Positions 1 through 6,010 are shown, numbered from the stretch's first letter. The stretch: DNA of 6,722 nucleotides from CAJBLF01 sp041663325 (GCA_041663325.1 JBAZRN010000038.1:1-6722), one strand, 5' to 3'. The notes: a model not told the origin generated them from the letters alone. Translations and numbers: made by a program.

Positions 1-621
1 GTAGTAATGTTTCCATTGATGAAGCCAGAAAAAAAAGCAGAAACTATTGAAATATGCGAAGTAGATGTGGCAACTCTTTATTGAAAATTACCAGCACTTG
101 AAGAGGTAGAAAATTTAGCTAAAAAATATCTCAAAGATACCTACAGACACTGCTTGGATGTTGCTAAAGTTATGAAATATTTTGCAAAAAAATTACATCA
201 AAACGAAGAACTTCGATATATAGCAGGACTGTTGCATGATATTGATCGAGATCATATTGGGAAAGATCCAGAAAAACATTTGGGAGAAGAATTTGAAAAA
301 ATCGTAGGAGAAATCCATTTACCTCAATGTTTGGTAGATGATATCAAATCGCATTACACCGCAAAAACATCAGTCGCCGTAAGCTCACTCCTCAGAAGAT
401 ATCTTATTTCTGTAGATGAATTAACTGGATTTATTTTCGCGGTAGGATTGATGAGACCGACAGGACTTGCGTGAATGGACTACAGCTCCGTCAAGAAAAA
501 ATTGAAAGACAAAAAATTCGCTGCAGGAGTAGATAGACAAGAAGTGCTTAATTGCGAAAAATATCTCGCCATCTCTTTAGATGAGTTTGTGTCAGAAGTG
601 ATAAAAGCTATGCAAGGATAG
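1..621 (+). CDS. HD-superfamily hydrolase (COG2316-like), 5' end uncertain
   Basis: Read with TGA as Gly, this frame is open from base 1 to TAG at 619-621 (206 codons). It looks like the predicted HD-superfamily phosphohydrolases of COG2316: metal-dependent cytosolic enzymes whose substrate I cannot assign. Visible HD-domain metal positions, counted from base 1, are His50 (TYRHCLDVAKVM), His79-Asp80 (GLLHDID) and Asp139 (SVDELTGF). The C-terminal block after Asp139 (RPTGLAGMDYSSVKKK, then FAAGVDR) is the conserved tail of this family and supports the call. Two in-frame TGAs encode Gly (82-84 and 472-474); under the standard code the gene would wrongly end at 474, before the conserved tail. 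ATGs at 7 and 19 are possible starts, but neither has a Shine-Dalgarno and the frame is open to the window edge, so the true start may lie upstream. Family members are about 185-200 residues, so little is probably missing. Family call confident; start and substrate not. Confidence 0.85.
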
Positions 622-652
622 GTTTTTAAATCAAAACGAATTCATATTTTAA

Positions 653-829
653 ATGTCGCCATTATTAAAACAGCGTGAAAAGTATGTCGAGACTGCCATG
701 TATTTATATGTGATCAAGGAAAAATCGTGATATTGCCCTAATGGCGACGAGGGCTTTTTTGCCCCGGAGTACTCCGGGGGCCCAGCCGGCGAGGCGATAG
801 AAAAAGTATGTCTAGCGAAGCGTAAATAA
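653..829 (+). CDS. Doubtful 58-residue ORF across the GC-rich palindrome
   Basis: Starting at ATG 653 and reading TGA (728-730) as Gly, a frame stays open to TAA 827-829. The predicted peptide is charged and soluble, begins MSPLLKQREKY and contains YCPNGDEGFF; I recognise no family. It starts 31 bases after the HD-hydrolase gene stops, on the same strand, with no Shine-Dalgarno. Its second half runs through the GC-rich palindrome at 762-779 and ends in the core repeated at 5986-6010. The ORF could be a real small gene carrying an in-frame palindromic insertion, or an accidental frame across a non-coding repeat. The terminator-like hairpin at 735-760 lies inside it and argues against translation. 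Confidence 0.25.
735..760 (+). terminator. Possible weak terminator downstream of the HD-hydrolase gene
   Basis: A 5-bp stem GCCCT (735-739) / AGGGC (750-754), with a 10-nt loop, is followed by six Ts (755-760). This would suit intrinsic termination of the HD-hydrolase transcript. The loop overlaps one arm of a 10-bp inverted repeat (655-664 GTCGCCATTA with 739-748 TAATGGCGAC), so two pairings compete. The stem is short, and the call conflicts with the doubtful ORF 653-829. Confidence 0.35.
762..823. repeat. GC-rich palindromic element, copy 1
   Basis: Bases 762-779 form a perfect 18-nt palindrome (CCCCGGAGTACTCCGGGG) in otherwise AT-rich DNA. It is followed 20 nt later by a 25-nt core, 799-823, that matches 5986-6010 at 20 of 25 positions (AGAAAAAGT, 4 differing bases, CTAGCG, one difference, AGCGT). 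The second copy also follows a GC-rich perfect palindrome. The arrangement suggests a dispersed palindromic repeat family, but only two copies are visible here. Confidence 0.5.
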
Positions 830-842
830 TTAAAAACTGATC

Positions 843-870
843 AAAAAAAACTCCCACGAAACGCAGGAGT
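843..870 (-). terminator. Intrinsic terminator of the minus-strand membrane-protein pair
   Basis: On the minus strand the sequence reads ACTCCTGCG, loop TTT, CGTGGGAGT, then a run of Ts (bases 843-850 on the plus strand are As). This is a 9-bp stem with two G-U pairs and a U tract, a standard rho-independent terminator. It lies 22 bases beyond the stop codon at 892. Confidence 0.85.
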
Positions 871-891
871 AAATAAGATTATTAATGTACA

Positions 892-1254
892 TTACAATTT
901 TTTATCGAATTCGCAGGAGCACATTGCTTTTTTCATCCAAGGTAGGATAAGGATAAATAAAGGAAGTATGGTTAATATGCTGGCGATTATTATTGCCATA
1001 TTAAACCATATCCAAGCTAGTGCAATGATCAAAAACATTGTACACACTATTGTAATGGGTTTGCTCTCATTTCCGTTTAAATGCAGGAAGAAAGAAAATA
1101 ACAGAACAGCCATGATAGATATTACATTCGATGTAATGCTTATATCAGGATCTATTTCGGATTGGTAACTTGTTAATGTGGTAATGATAATGACAATCAC
1201 TATCCACATTATTGATGTTTGTTTCATAATTTTTTTGTTTTTTTGTGTTATCAT
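892..1254 (-). CDS. Small multi-pass membrane protein, unrecognised; paralogue of its upstream neighbour
   Basis: This is a 120-residue, very hydrophobic protein that I do not recognise. Likely membrane segments are near residues 14-29, 43-59, 67-84 and 87-106; the last two could be one long hairpin. The C-terminus carries two cysteines (CSC) and charged residues. Its N-terminus (MIT-K-K-MK-T, then W-VI-I, T--TS) parallels that of the 258-residue gene upstream, and its later helices resemble that protein's C-terminal membrane part. It therefore looks like a tandem paralogue that has lost the extracytoplasmic domain; the position equal to the neighbour's lipobox Cys is Tyr30 here. The start at 1254 is 2 bases after the upstream stop. 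An SD-like AAGGAGAG (1269-1276) sits 14 nt before it. The internal ATG at 1227 is an alternative start giving a more usual signal-like N-terminus. Ends with TAA, followed by a strong terminator. No in-frame TGA. Confidence 0.7.
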   Translation of the reverse strand: MITQKNKKIMKQTSIMWIVIVIIITTLTSYQSEIDPDISITSNVISIMAVLLFSFFLHLNGNESKPITIVCTMFLIIALAWIWFNMAIIIASILTILPLFILILPWMKKAMCSCEFDKKL

Positions 1255-1256
1255 TC

Positions 1257-2033
1257 TTACGTTAATTTCTCTCCTTGGACTTTTTTCTTGAACAAGTCAC
1301 ATAAGAAATCAATGACATGAAACCACCAAATACTACTAATGGCAAGCAACAAGATTGCAGTAAGTACTATAGACAATGTTACTGTCAAATAGTACCAACT
1401 AAGCAGCAACGGGACGATATCTATTGCAGCGAACACCACACCTGTCTTAGGCGCTTCAACAAGAAAAGAGAATAGGATCGTAAAGAAACATAATAGAATA
1501 GAAATAGCAATCAATGACCTCTGATCTTCAGCGTCAAAATAATATTTTGTAACTTTCATTTCGCCTTTTCGTAAATCGGCGGATTTTACTTTTACATAAT
1601 ACGAAACAATTCGTTTCTGCGTAAGAGTTGGCTTTGATATACAATGCATTTCTACAGAAGTGATCACTATCTCCGTATTCTTAATTTTCGGACTATTAGG
1701 ATAGTCACGATTAATAGCATAATAATAATTATAATATCCCGGTATTTTGGATATTAAAGAGTCTGGAACATGGGGAAGACACTTCTCCACGAGAAGAGCA
1801 ACTTTAGTAGTGGTAAGATCTTCATTCCCTCCAAGAAAATCGAAGTAATTAATTATCTCCGTTCTAATGGAATCTGGTAAAGCATTTGACCATTTTACGA
1901 GCTTAACATCTTCGGATGGAAGCGAACTATTCTCTATATAGTTACAACTAGTAAACACAGTGGAAGCGATTATTATCACAGTCCAAAAGATTTTGTTTGT
2001 TTTTTTCATAAGTTTTGTTTTTTTAGTTATCAT
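1257..2033 (-). CDS. Putative lipoprotein with C-terminal membrane domain, unrecognised
   Basis: This is a 258-residue protein of no family I recognise. Residues 9-30 form a basic, then hydrophobic export signal ending in TSC (Cys30), a plausible but imperfect lipobox because Phe sits at -3. Residues about 31-172 are hydrophilic, with a tyrosine-rich patch (GYYNYYYAINRDYP, 99-112), and are probably extracytoplasmic. Residues about 173-192, 198-216 and 218-241 are likely membrane helices, followed by a basic tail (LFKKKVQGEK). The longest frame starts at ATG 2033; ATG 2009 would begin directly at the signal peptide and is an attractive alternative. The A-rich, SD-less leader resembles those of Bacteroidetes genes. 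Six glycines, none encoded by TGA, unlike the surrounding genes. The gene is followed after 2 bp by its shorter paralogue, so the two are probably co-transcribed. Confidence 0.7.
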   Translation of the reverse strand: MITKKTKLMKKTNKIFWTVIIIASTVFTSCNYIENSSLPSEDVKLVKWSNALPDSIRTEIINYFDFLGGNEDLTTTKVALLVEKCLPHVPDSLISKIPGYYNYYYAINRDYPNSPKIKNTEIVITSVEMHCISKPTLTQKRIVSYYVKVKSADLRKGEMKVTKYYFDAEDQRSLIAISILLCFFTILFSFLVEAPKTGVVFAAIDIVPLLLSWYYLTVTLSIVLTAILLLAISSIWWFHVIDFLCDLFKKKVQGEKLT

Positions 2034-2053
2034 TTTGTTTTGACTTATAATAA

Positions 2054-2079
2054 GTTATATATTTAACAATAAAAGTCAA
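2054..2079 (-). promoter_or_regulatory. Candidate promoter of the membrane-protein pair
   Basis: On the minus strand TTGACT (2074-2079) precedes TATAAC (2054-2059). The 14-nt spacer is short for a sigma-70 type promoter, so the exact -10 is uncertain. The whole block resembles the better-spaced promoter at 5087-5114 (TTGACTTT ... ATATATAAC). Transcription would begin just ahead of the ATG at 2033. Confidence 0.35.
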
Positions 2080-2149
2080 GTCAGATAAACTTTGCTATAG
2101 ACCATTCAGTATTCTATAAAATCCTCTGAAAAAAATATGCTGAAATCTT

Positions 2150-2722
2150 TTATATATAAAATCTCCAGTGTTTATACCTCCATTCATCAGAAGCATAATC
2201 AATACCGATACGAGGAGCGGTAAAAATCTTCTGGAATCTTTTTTTGTCTTCCGGAATCTTCTGTTCTACTCGCAAACCTGTTTTTTCATTGGCTATTTTG
2301 CCGTTGAAAGATTTATCTATTCATAGATCTTTAGTCAATTTACCAGGTCAATTAAGTTTTCTTGTTCCCATCGTTCTACTTGCCCTCGGTAAGCCGATGT
2401 CGTTCAATCGTTCTACTCATCTAACAAGTATCGCGGAGGGATGTTTACCAGGTCAGGTGACAATATTGAGCATATAATACATACCATAAATCATATAGAC
2501 ATACCAGCATCCAGCTGCGTTGAACATAGGCGCGTTGCGTTCAGTTTTTCCATGTCTTGCATGACATGCTTCATCTTCTTGCCCATCATAAGCCTCCACT
2601 TCCGTAATCATATATCTGGAAATGACTCATTTTTTTTTGATCACCAAAAACTTGCCAAGCAATTCCTTACAAACAGTAACGGGATTCCTATCAAAAAACT
2701 TTTGTGACAAAATCTTTTGCAT
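2150..2722 (-). CDS. mpg: DNA-3-methyladenine glycosylase (AAG/MPG family)
   Basis: Visible only when TGA is read as Gly (five in-frame TGAs: residues 32, 90, 102, 125, 134). This 190-residue protein has the usual length and motifs of the AAG/MPG base-excision glycosylases, which remove alkylated purines such as 3-methyladenine from DNA. Near the N-terminus is CKELLGKFLV (18-27). The active-site segment is TEVEAYDGQEDEACH (40-54): Glu43 matches the human catalytic Glu125, Tyr45 matches Tyr127 and His54 matches His136. It continues with YVYMIYGMYYMLN (74-86), whose tyrosines line the base pocket, then LVRGVE (99-104) with the conserved Arg101, and the GPGKLTKDLGI block (125-135). The start ATG lies 3 bp after the arginine decarboxylase stop, so the two form one transcription unit; no Shine-Dalgarno is visible. 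Ends with TAA at 2150-2152. No obvious damage: a complete enzyme is expected. Confidence 0.93.
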
Positions 2723-2725
2723 AAG

Positions 2726-3271
2726 TTATTCTAAAATAAATACTGCTGCTGAAACAACCGTGGTTCGTAAGCCATCCTTATGTCATTGAGTAGATTGAGA
2801 AATATTTCTAGTCTTAAATATTTTTCCACTAGCGATATATTCTTGTTTTCTTTCATCTCGATTTTTATCTGCGTCAAATTCTATTCATAAAGTAGTAGCA
2901 AGCATAGTAGCAGCCAAATCTTCAGCATAATCTCAACTTACTTGTTCAGTCTCACCATATGCATGATGCTCAGAAAGATATCCATAATTCTCGTCATCTG
3001 CGGGAATTGCTAATCATATAGCAGCAGAAACCAATCTATTTGATTCATTAGTTTGATTTTTTGCCATAACACAAAACGTTATTTGACCAGGAGAAAGTAA
3101 TTTTTCTCATTCTTCTCTGGAAAGGATTTTACAGGTAGGAGGAAAAATGCTTGATACATATACAAGATTGCATTTTTCTATTCACGCTTTTCTCAAAGCA
3201 AGTTCAAAACTAGCTAATTTATCTTTATGCATACCAACACCTTTGGTGAAAAAAACTTTTTTCGGAATCAT
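2726..3271 (-). CDS. Pyruvoyl-dependent arginine decarboxylase
   Basis: A 181-residue protein that needs six TGA-encoded glycines (residues 30, 55, 86, 113, 129, 163) to be whole. It matches the PvlArgDC family, which decarboxylates arginine to agmatine, the entry to polyamine synthesis. The N-terminus is the family's KKVFFTKGVG (4-13). YVSSIFPP (38-45) is the self-cleavage site: by family knowledge the chain is cut between Ser40 and Ser41, giving a small beta chain and an alpha chain whose Ser41 becomes the pyruvoyl cofactor. Further family blocks are NRLVSAAIGLAIPAD (78-92), YGYLSEHHAYGET (96-108, holding the likely catalytic Glu), DYAEDLAATMLATTLG (114-129) and the GKI-KTRNISQS segment (149-160). 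It is first in a minus-strand unit with the DNA glycosylase and diverges from the delta'-like gene. No Shine-Dalgarno is visible before ATG 3271; the leader is almost pure A/T. Ends with TAA. Confidence 0.95.
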
Positions 3272-3306
3272 ATAAAAAAAATTTAAAAAATAAAATCATG
3301 AACTAG

Positions 3307-3334
3307 CTTTTACGTTTGTTTTCAAAAAAAACAA
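3307..3334 (-). promoter_or_regulatory. Candidate promoter for arginine decarboxylase / glycosylase unit
   Basis: On the minus strand TTGTTT (3329-3334), a 16-nt spacer and TAAAAG (3307-3312) lie about 35 bases before the start codon. Both boxes are partial matches in very AT-rich DNA, so chance resemblance is possible. Confidence 0.3.
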
Positions 3335-3352
3335 GATAAAAGCGAAATAGAA

Positions 3353-3380
3353 TTGTTTTTATCTACGAGATTTTTATGCT
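3353..3380 (+). promoter_or_regulatory. Candidate promoter for the delta'-like gene / UPF0489 unit
   Basis: TTGTTT (3353-3358), a 16-nt spacer and TATGCT (3375-3380) lie 34 bases before the start at 3415, in the 143-bp gap between divergent genes. Partial consensus only. Confidence 0.3.
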
Positions 3381-3414
3381 TACTTCATAACAAATTTTAT
3401 TACGAAATATAAAT

Positions 3415-4326
3415 ATGTTTATAGGAAATCAGGAAAACATTCTGACACTGACCAGATATATCGATATGTTCTTTGCGGGAGATCCCAAAACCCCTCATTT
3501 TTTGATCATAACAGGACCACAACATATTGGTAAATCAAGTAGCATACTGCAACTGCTCAAAGAGAAAATGGGTAATTATTTTGTGACCGATCTTCTTCAG
3601 ATCAAAGATTTTTCTCAGCAATTAGAAAAAAAGCATAGCATTAAAATAGAATTCAAACCAACTATGGAGACAGCGAAAATATTAATAAAAGACCATAATT
3701 ATCAAGATCTTGGGATCAGAGAAGTAAACAATTGGCTCCAACAATCCGCTATTGGAAAATATAAAATTGTCTTTCTCGAAAATATAGAAAGAATGACAAG
3801 TGAATCAGCTAATGCATTTCTCAAATCTTGCGAAGAACCATTAACCAAAAGACTGATTATTGCAACAACGTCAAACTCGACACAATTGCTTGAGACCATC
3901 CTTTCAAGGGCGTTAACAATTAAATTCAATGAAGTATCAAGTACTGAGATAACACAATGGATAAAAAGTGAAAATATGTTTAGCAATAATGATGAGCTCA
4001 AATCGCTCGTAAGCAACATGGCTATGGGCAAGCCTGGAATCATACAACGTATCCATAGTCTTATCACCAAAGAACCAGAACTCGAAAAAACACTTACCAA
4101 TCTGATTCATAATTTATCAACAGATACCAAACGTTTTTTCACTCACGATGCGCTCAAAAAACTCTATAAATTTGGGATTCTCGAAGCGTTTATCGATGGA
4201 CGAATTGCCTACTGTATCAACAATCATAGGGAAGAAAAAGGACAAAAACGACTAGCCACCAAAAAACTTATGAAAACCAATGTAAACATAGAAAACCTGC
4301 TCCTCTACTGATTACTAAATAACTAA
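3415..4326 (+). CDS. holB: DNA polymerase III delta'-like AAA+ clamp-loader subunit
   Basis: A 303-residue AAA+ protein resembling the delta' subunit of the replicative clamp loader, which with DnaX and delta opens the beta clamp on DNA. Visible features: an intact Walker A, GPQHIGKS (34-41); the family segment GIREVNNWL (100-108); a Walker-B region KIVFLENIERM (117-127) followed by SANAFLKSCEEP (131-142), very typical of delta'/DnaX; sensor-1 ATTSNS (150-155); and SRAL (164-167), where most clamp-loader proteins have SRC. The four-cysteine zinc module of typical bacterial delta'/DnaX is absent (only two cysteines in total). The C-terminal third is divergent but of delta'-like length. The first TGA in frame is at 4309; read as Gly it extends the protein by five residues to TAA 4324-4326, leaving 4 bp before the next gene. 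The start at 3415 gives the full N-terminus but has no Shine-Dalgarno. Only 1 of about 13 glycines is TGA. A DnaX-like role is less likely given the divergent Walker B and missing zinc module. Confidence 0.8.
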
Positions 4327-4330
4327 AATC

Positions 4331-5086
4331 ATGTATAAAATCTGAACATATATCACTGATCCCGTTTGAAACAACGAATTTTCTTACCAAGAAAGAATCG
4401 CTCTTTGATCTGTAGGGAAAATATTCGTTCCGAGTTTGATCACATGAAGTCTAGACGATCTCGAAGAATGATCAGAAATAGTTTTTGAAGAAGCGTTGAA
4501 TTGAAAACTGATAAGTTGTACCTGACTCAAACACTTCGTACAGTTAGAATATGAATGAATACCGATATACATAGTCGACAACCACAATCACGCCCTCACT
4601 TTTTGGATTCAAAAACAAAAGACTCCCTTGATAAAGTGAAGTCATACGGAATCCCGCAAAGCGGGAGGAGAAACGAAAAAGGATGTGACACTTATCCACA
4701 TTGATCAACATTCCGACAGTAAACCAAATAGCGAAAAACTAGATGGCGATAGAGAAAATTTTGTATATACAAAAACTAATGTCGGAAATTTTATCACGGG
4801 TGCAGTGAATTCCTGAATAGTAAACAAAGTTATTCAAGTAAGAACAGATTACACGTTACAACAGCTTCAAACGTTGAACTTTGAGCTTTGAACTATCATA
4901 GTTGATATTGATGTTGATTTCCGAACTTGCCTGTCCAATAGGCGGGTAGATAAAGAAATAACCCCAGAAGATATTCAGATTATTAGAAGTTTAATAAAAA
5001 AAGCGAAGCTGGTTACCATAGCAACTTCGCCATATTTTATAGATCAAAAGAAAGCAATCGGAATCATCAAAAAAATCTTATTATAG
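4331..5086 (+). CDS. UPF0489 family protein (arginase-like fold, candidate ureohydrolase)
   Basis: A 251-residue protein hidden under the standard code by eleven in-frame TGAs (Gly5, 13, 26, 39, 47, 58, 65, 76, 103, 162, 187), ending with TAG. Its motifs are those of UPF0489 proteins (human C5orf22 and the bacterial peptide arginases that turn peptide arginine into ornithine). Residues 82-88 read VDNHNHA. HIDQHSD (123-129) has the D-x-H-x-D pattern of the arginase manganese site. VGNFITGAVNSG (151-162) follows. DIDVDF (192-197) corresponds to the third arginase metal motif. Near the C-terminus is VTIATSPYFID (228-238). All expected metal ligands are present, so it is probably an active metallohydrolase; a guanidino substrate is my inference from the fold. 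It follows the delta'-like gene by 4 bp and is presumably co-transcribed; the arginine decarboxylase lies divergently upstream. Two GC-rich palindromes sit inside the frame (4652-4666 and 4925-4947). No Shine-Dalgarno is visible. Confidence 0.85.
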
Positions 5087-5114
5087 TTGACTTTAGTTAT
5101 AAAATATATATAAC
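5087..5114 (+). promoter_or_regulatory. Promoter of the dCMP deaminase gene
   Basis: TTGACT (5087-5092), a 16-nt spacer and TATAAC (5109-5114) form a good sigma-70 type promoter. It begins immediately after the UPF0489 stop codon and lies about 50 bases before the deaminase start. The predicted leader is AT-rich without a Shine-Dalgarno. Confidence 0.55.
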
Positions 5115-5162
5115 CGATTTTTAAAGTAGTACTTCATACTTTTATTTTTTACTAAATATACT

Positions 5163-5654
5163 ATGGCTGGAGAAAAATATATCCGCCCCACACGAGATGA
5201 GTATTTTATGGAAATAGCAAGAACTATAGGGAAAAGAGCTACATGTGATAGAGGAAGAGGTGGCTGTGTGATAGCAAAAAACAAACAAATTTTATGTACA
5301 GGATATGTATGATCGCTTCCATGAACACCCCATTGTGATGAAGTTGGTCATCAATTTAAACAAACAACTCATGAAGATGGAAGTGTAACCAATCATTGCA
5401 TGAGAACAGTTCATGCCGAACAAAACGCTATTTGTCAGGCAGCAAAATTAGGTATTTCATTAGAATGAGCAACATTATATTGCAAGATGACACCGTGTAG
5501 AACCAATGCAATGTTGATTATAAGTTGCGGCATCAAAAGAGTCGTCGCAGAAAAAAAATATCACGTAGGATCAGACACAGAAACGATGTTCGACGAAGCG
5601 GGCATAGAACTCACCTATTTTGATGAATCTATAGAACAATACGAAAAACAATAA
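5163..5654 (+). CDS. dCMP deaminase (cytidine/deoxycytidylate deaminase family), altered zinc site
   Basis: A 163-residue deoxycytidylate deaminase, which converts dCMP to dUMP, the precursor for thymidylate. Motifs in order: ATCDRGRGGCV (26-36); GYVGSLPGTPHCDEVGH (47-63), where Gly50 and Gly54 are TGA-encoded; HCMRTVHAEQNAI (78-90) with zinc ligand His84 and catalytic Glu86; LEGATLYCKMTPC (100-112) with TGA-encoded Gly102; and CGIKRVVAEKKYH (122-134). These in-frame TGAs fall exactly on family-invariant glycines and are the clearest proof of recoding in the window. The zinc motif PCxxC is PCRTN here: Cys112 is present but the second cysteine is Asn115 (codon AAT, 5505-5507). Other cysteines nearby (C107, C122) might or might not compensate. 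The gene starts at ATG 5163 under its own promoter, without a Shine-Dalgarno, and ends with TAA. Confidence 0.93.
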
Positions 5655-5736
5655 TCATAAATTAATGAATAGTAAGTTAATTAATAATGTTGGTGTTTTT
5701 TTGGTTAATTTTTTATTTTGTGTGGCTAAATAGAGG

Positions 5737-5775
5737 AAAAGATTAGTAGAGAACTGATTTATCTACTAATTTTTT
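5737..5775 (+). terminator. Intrinsic terminator downstream of the dCMP deaminase gene
   Basis: ATTAGTAGA (5742-5750) pairs perfectly with TCTACTAAT (5762-5770) around an 11-nt loop. Ts at 5771-5775 follow, and As at 5737-5740 can extend the stem. The A-rich left flank means it could also work on the minus strand. It lies 82 bases after the deaminase stop. Confidence 0.7.
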
Positions 5776-5808
5776 ATATATGACAAATAAAAATAACTTT
5801 ATTACAAC

Positions 5809-6010
5809 GCCAGATGCATAACAAGACACTCTCCAAATTCGTAGCAATCAATCCTAACGAACCGGAATGGAGTCCCCCGGTAATTACCGGGGGTTGGAGG
5901 TGAGATAGTAAGTTTTTCGTTGTGAAATAACCGTTTGTTGGGTTTGCATCTGGCTTGATCTTTTTGGTTACTTTTTCTATCCAAGAGAAAAAGTGACCCT
6001 AGCGGAGCGT
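5809..6010. repeat. GC-rich palindromic element, copy 2, with nested inverted repeats
   Basis: Bases 5874-5893 are a perfect 20-nt palindrome, CCCCCGGTAATTACCGGGGG. Around it are nested inverted repeats: CAC-t-CTCCAA (5827-5836, one bulge) with TTGGAGGTG (5894-5902), and outermost GCCAGATGCA (5809-5818) with TGCATCTGGC (5945-5954). Downstream, 5966-5978 pairs with 5986-5998 (13 bp, one G-T) around a 7-nt loop. The segment 5986-6010 matches 799-823 at 20 of 25 positions. It could be a mobile palindromic repeat or a structured RNA; the two copies differ in length and in their palindrome sequence. Confidence 0.5.

Noticed and set aside
968..1168. Plus-strand open frame of 66 codons
   Set aside because: It lies opposite the small membrane protein gene, which fits between a well-placed upstream gene and a strong terminator.
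2244..2707. Two plus-strand open frames (77 and 88 codons)
   Set aside because: They lie opposite the DNA glycosylase, whose conserved motifs on the minus strand are unambiguous once TGA is Gly; the plus-strand peptides have no recognisable features.
3702..4100. Minus-strand open frame of 132 codons
   Set aside because: It is the reverse complement of the delta'-like AAA+ gene, which has clear motifs.
4384..4587. Minus-strand open frame of 67 codons
   Set aside because: It lies opposite the UPF0489 gene and has no recognisable features.
4652..4666. Perfect GC hairpin as a terminator
   Set aside because: It lies inside the UPF0489 coding sequence, between two metal-binding motifs, and has no T run after it.
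5093..5284. Minus-strand open frame of 63 codons
   Set aside because: It lies opposite the deaminase promoter and the start of its coding region; no independent support.
5163..5654. dCMP deaminase, decarboxylase, glycosylase and others as pseudogenes with stop codons
   Set aside because: All the apparent stops are TGA, never TAA or TAG, and those in motifs fall on conserved glycines; this is recoding, not decay.
5687..5746. 19-residue hydrophobic peptide frame
   Set aside because: T-rich DNA gives hydrophobic codons by chance; no start signal, and it runs into the terminator stem.
5802..5984. Minus-strand open frame of 60 codons
   Set aside because: It runs through the nested inverted repeats and the palindrome; basic, low-information peptide with no start signals. 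More likely a by-product of the repeat.
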